A stretch of 38,887 bases of DNA, from positions 1 to 38,887 of the IMG/VR virus record IMGVR_UViG_3300045241_000079. The stretch is one strand, 5' to 3'. This document shows, piece by piece, positions 37,876 to 38,887 of this stretch. Position numbers and translations under genes: made by a program. Source of the stretch: a virus. Each line of letters opens with the position of its first letter. The stretch's first letter is position 1. Under the pieces are notes generated by a model. The model was given only the letters and a program-made list of their open reading frames with translations, was not told the origin of the DNA and searched no databases.

Positions 37876-38887
37876 TACAGGCCCGGCTTGAAGGTGGTGG
37901 ACTTGGGCGCGGCGTAGGGCTGCGTCGCATCGGGGTCAGCGTAGGTATTGTCCCGCACGACTTGCTGCATGTTGCCCTTGACCGCCCCGAGCGTAGCGCG
38001 CAAGCCGGCGCCGCCGTCCGAAAAAATCGCGTTCTTGTCGGCGAGCGTCTGCTGCGCGCGTTCCGCGTCCGCCTTCGTGACGACGCCCTGGAACTCCTGA
38101 GCTGAAATGGCGGTGAGCGCGCGGTCCTGAAGCGAGTCGATTTCCTTGCGCGTGTTCAGGTCGACGACTCCACCGGTGCCGACCTTTTGGAGAATCTGCT
38201 CCATGAGGCCAACCGCGTTCTCACCGGCGGTGAGCGACTTTTGCAGCTCGGTAGCCTTCGGTGCGCTGTTAGTCCAGACCACTTGGCCATTGCCGAGCCG
38301 AATCTGGCGTTCGCGCGCGTCCTTCGCCGCTTGCGGGTTGGTGTCCTTACCGGTGATGGTGTTGAGCGCCTCTTTCGCCGCCGCGCCGCGCTTGAGTCGC
38401 GCCAGCAGGTCATTCCCGCCGCCCCCGCCACCCTGCATCGTGAGCTTGGCTTCCACGTCCGCGCCCGCCTGCGCCTGCGCCTGCGCCTGCAGTTGCTTGC
38501 GCTGGAGTTGGGACGCCTGCAGTTCGAGCTGCGCCGCCGCGAGCGCGTCCTGCGTGCCGACCTGCTCAGCGTGGGTCTTGATGAGCGAGTCCTTCGCCGC
38601 GAGCGCTTGCAGCTGCAAATTGGCCTGAGCTAGCTCGGGGGACCCGTAGATGTCGATGGCATCCTTGTAGGCGTTGTTCGAGATAGACGCCTTGTCCTTG
38701 GCCACGTTGTACTGCTGGATTTGGTCGTTCATCCAGCGGTCAATCGTCTTGTCGAGCACTGCCGCCGCCATGTTATCGGTCCGGCCGATGGTCGCGCCCC
38801 AGGCGCCGAGCGACATCGCGATCGCAGCCCCAACCTGCGCAGCGACGCCCTTGTCCTTCCAGAATTGGTCGACCGTCTTGGGCTTCG
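37875..38887 (-). CDS. Internal virion protein, C-terminal part (continues from 938-1)
   Basis: This is the 3' part of the 607-residue gene described at 1-938, ending at TAA 37877-37875. The apparent ATG at 38816 is an internal Met, since the frame is open through the join. The segment is strongly helical and rich in Gln and Ala ('QAQAQAGADVEAKLTMQGG', Gly-rich hinge, then basic helices), with no membrane span. Long helices and a Gly hinge fit a T7 gp15-like core or ejection protein. The TAA overlaps the ATG of the next large gene. Confidence 0.8.
   Translation of the reverse strand, partial: KPKTVDQFWKDKGVAAQVGAAIAMSLGAWGATIGRTDNMAAAVLDKTIDRWMNDQIQQYNVAKDKASISNNAYKDAIDIYGSPELAQANLQLQALAAKDSLIKTHAEQVGTQDALAAAQLELQASQLQRKQLQAQAQAQAGADVEAKLTMQGGGGGGNDLLARLKRGAAAKEALNTITGKDTNPQAAKDARERQIRLGNGQVVWTNSAPKATELQKSLTAGENAVGLMEQILQKVGTGGVVDLNTRKEIDSLQDRALTAISAQEFQGVVTKADAERAQQTLADKNAIFSDGGAGLRATLGAVKGNMQQVVRDNTYADPDATQPYAAPKSTTFKPGL
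38761..38887. repeat. Right copy of the 127-bp terminal direct repeat
   Basis: Identical to 1-127. See that entry for the reading as a circular-assembly overlap. Confidence 0.95.

Noticed and set aside
38761-38887. Terminal repeat as a packaging direct terminal repeat
   Set aside because: It is inside a continuous gene, away from the terminase, and exactly 127 bp long, a usual assembly overlap.
1-38887. tRNA genes, CRISPR arrays, insertion sequences, integrase or attachment sites
   Set aside because: I found no spaced repeats, no transposase or recombinase motifs, and no cloverleaf that I could support by eye. A covariance-model search would be needed to exclude tRNAs.

Overview
The window is a complete or near-complete genome of a tailed phage, most likely podovirus-like. 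The first 127 bases (1-127) are identical to the last 127 (38761-38887), and one reading frame continues without a break across that join. The contig is therefore circular or circularly permuted, about 38,760 bp long, and cut inside a virion-protein gene. It is GC-rich. The lysis genes (CHAP-like endolysin with a peptidoglycan-binding domain, holin-like membrane protein, small lipoprotein) and the proteobacterial-type ribosome sites suggest a Gram-negative host. I recognise no integrase, DNA polymerase, RNA polymerase, tRNA or CRISPR array. Replication would have to use the host polymerase, and lysogeny cannot be decided from the sequence.

Layout. Coding strand changes only twice, apart from a doubtful set of micro-ORFs. 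A divergent control region lies at about 26,240-26,317, and the two blocks converge at about 29,805-29,812. A short rightward block (26,318-29,812) carries a ribbon-helix-helix protein, eight small unknowns, a RecT/Red-beta-like annealing protein and one further unknown. Everything else is one leftward unit that runs from 26,239 down to 1, through the circular join, and on from 38,887 down to 29,805.

Leftward unit in reading order. (i) 26.2-21.2 kb: small, mostly unknown early proteins (coiled coils, zinc-ribbon proteins) and an ERCC4-type nuclease. (ii) 21.0-19.2 kb: a second ribbon-helix-helix protein and a AAA+/SF3-like helicase with an altered Walker A loop. (iii) 19.1-17.6 kb: small proteins, a minimal HxlR-type winged-helix regulator and a Cys-rich exported lipoprotein. 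(iv) 17.6-14.1 kb: packaging genes, with a probable small terminase, tiny coupled ORFs including a 27-residue membrane peptide, and the large terminase. (v) 14.1-3.5 kb: portal, scaffold, major capsid protein, adaptor and tail nozzle. (vi) 3.5 kb through the join to 35.0 kb: three large internal/ejection-type proteins of 853, 607 and 965 residues. (vii) 35.0-31.8 kb: two tandem receptor-binding or depolymerase candidates, each with an SGNH hydrolase domain. (viii) 31.8-29.8 kb: lysis genes. The order portal-scaffold-capsid-adaptor-nozzle-internal proteins-fibre matches T7-like virions, but the replication genes do not.

Genes are packed very tightly. Most neighbours share ATGA, GTGA, TTGA, TGATG or TAATG stop/start overlaps. 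I used these to fix starts and to recognise several genes of 27-60 codons. No gene-free stretch exceeds 300 bases.
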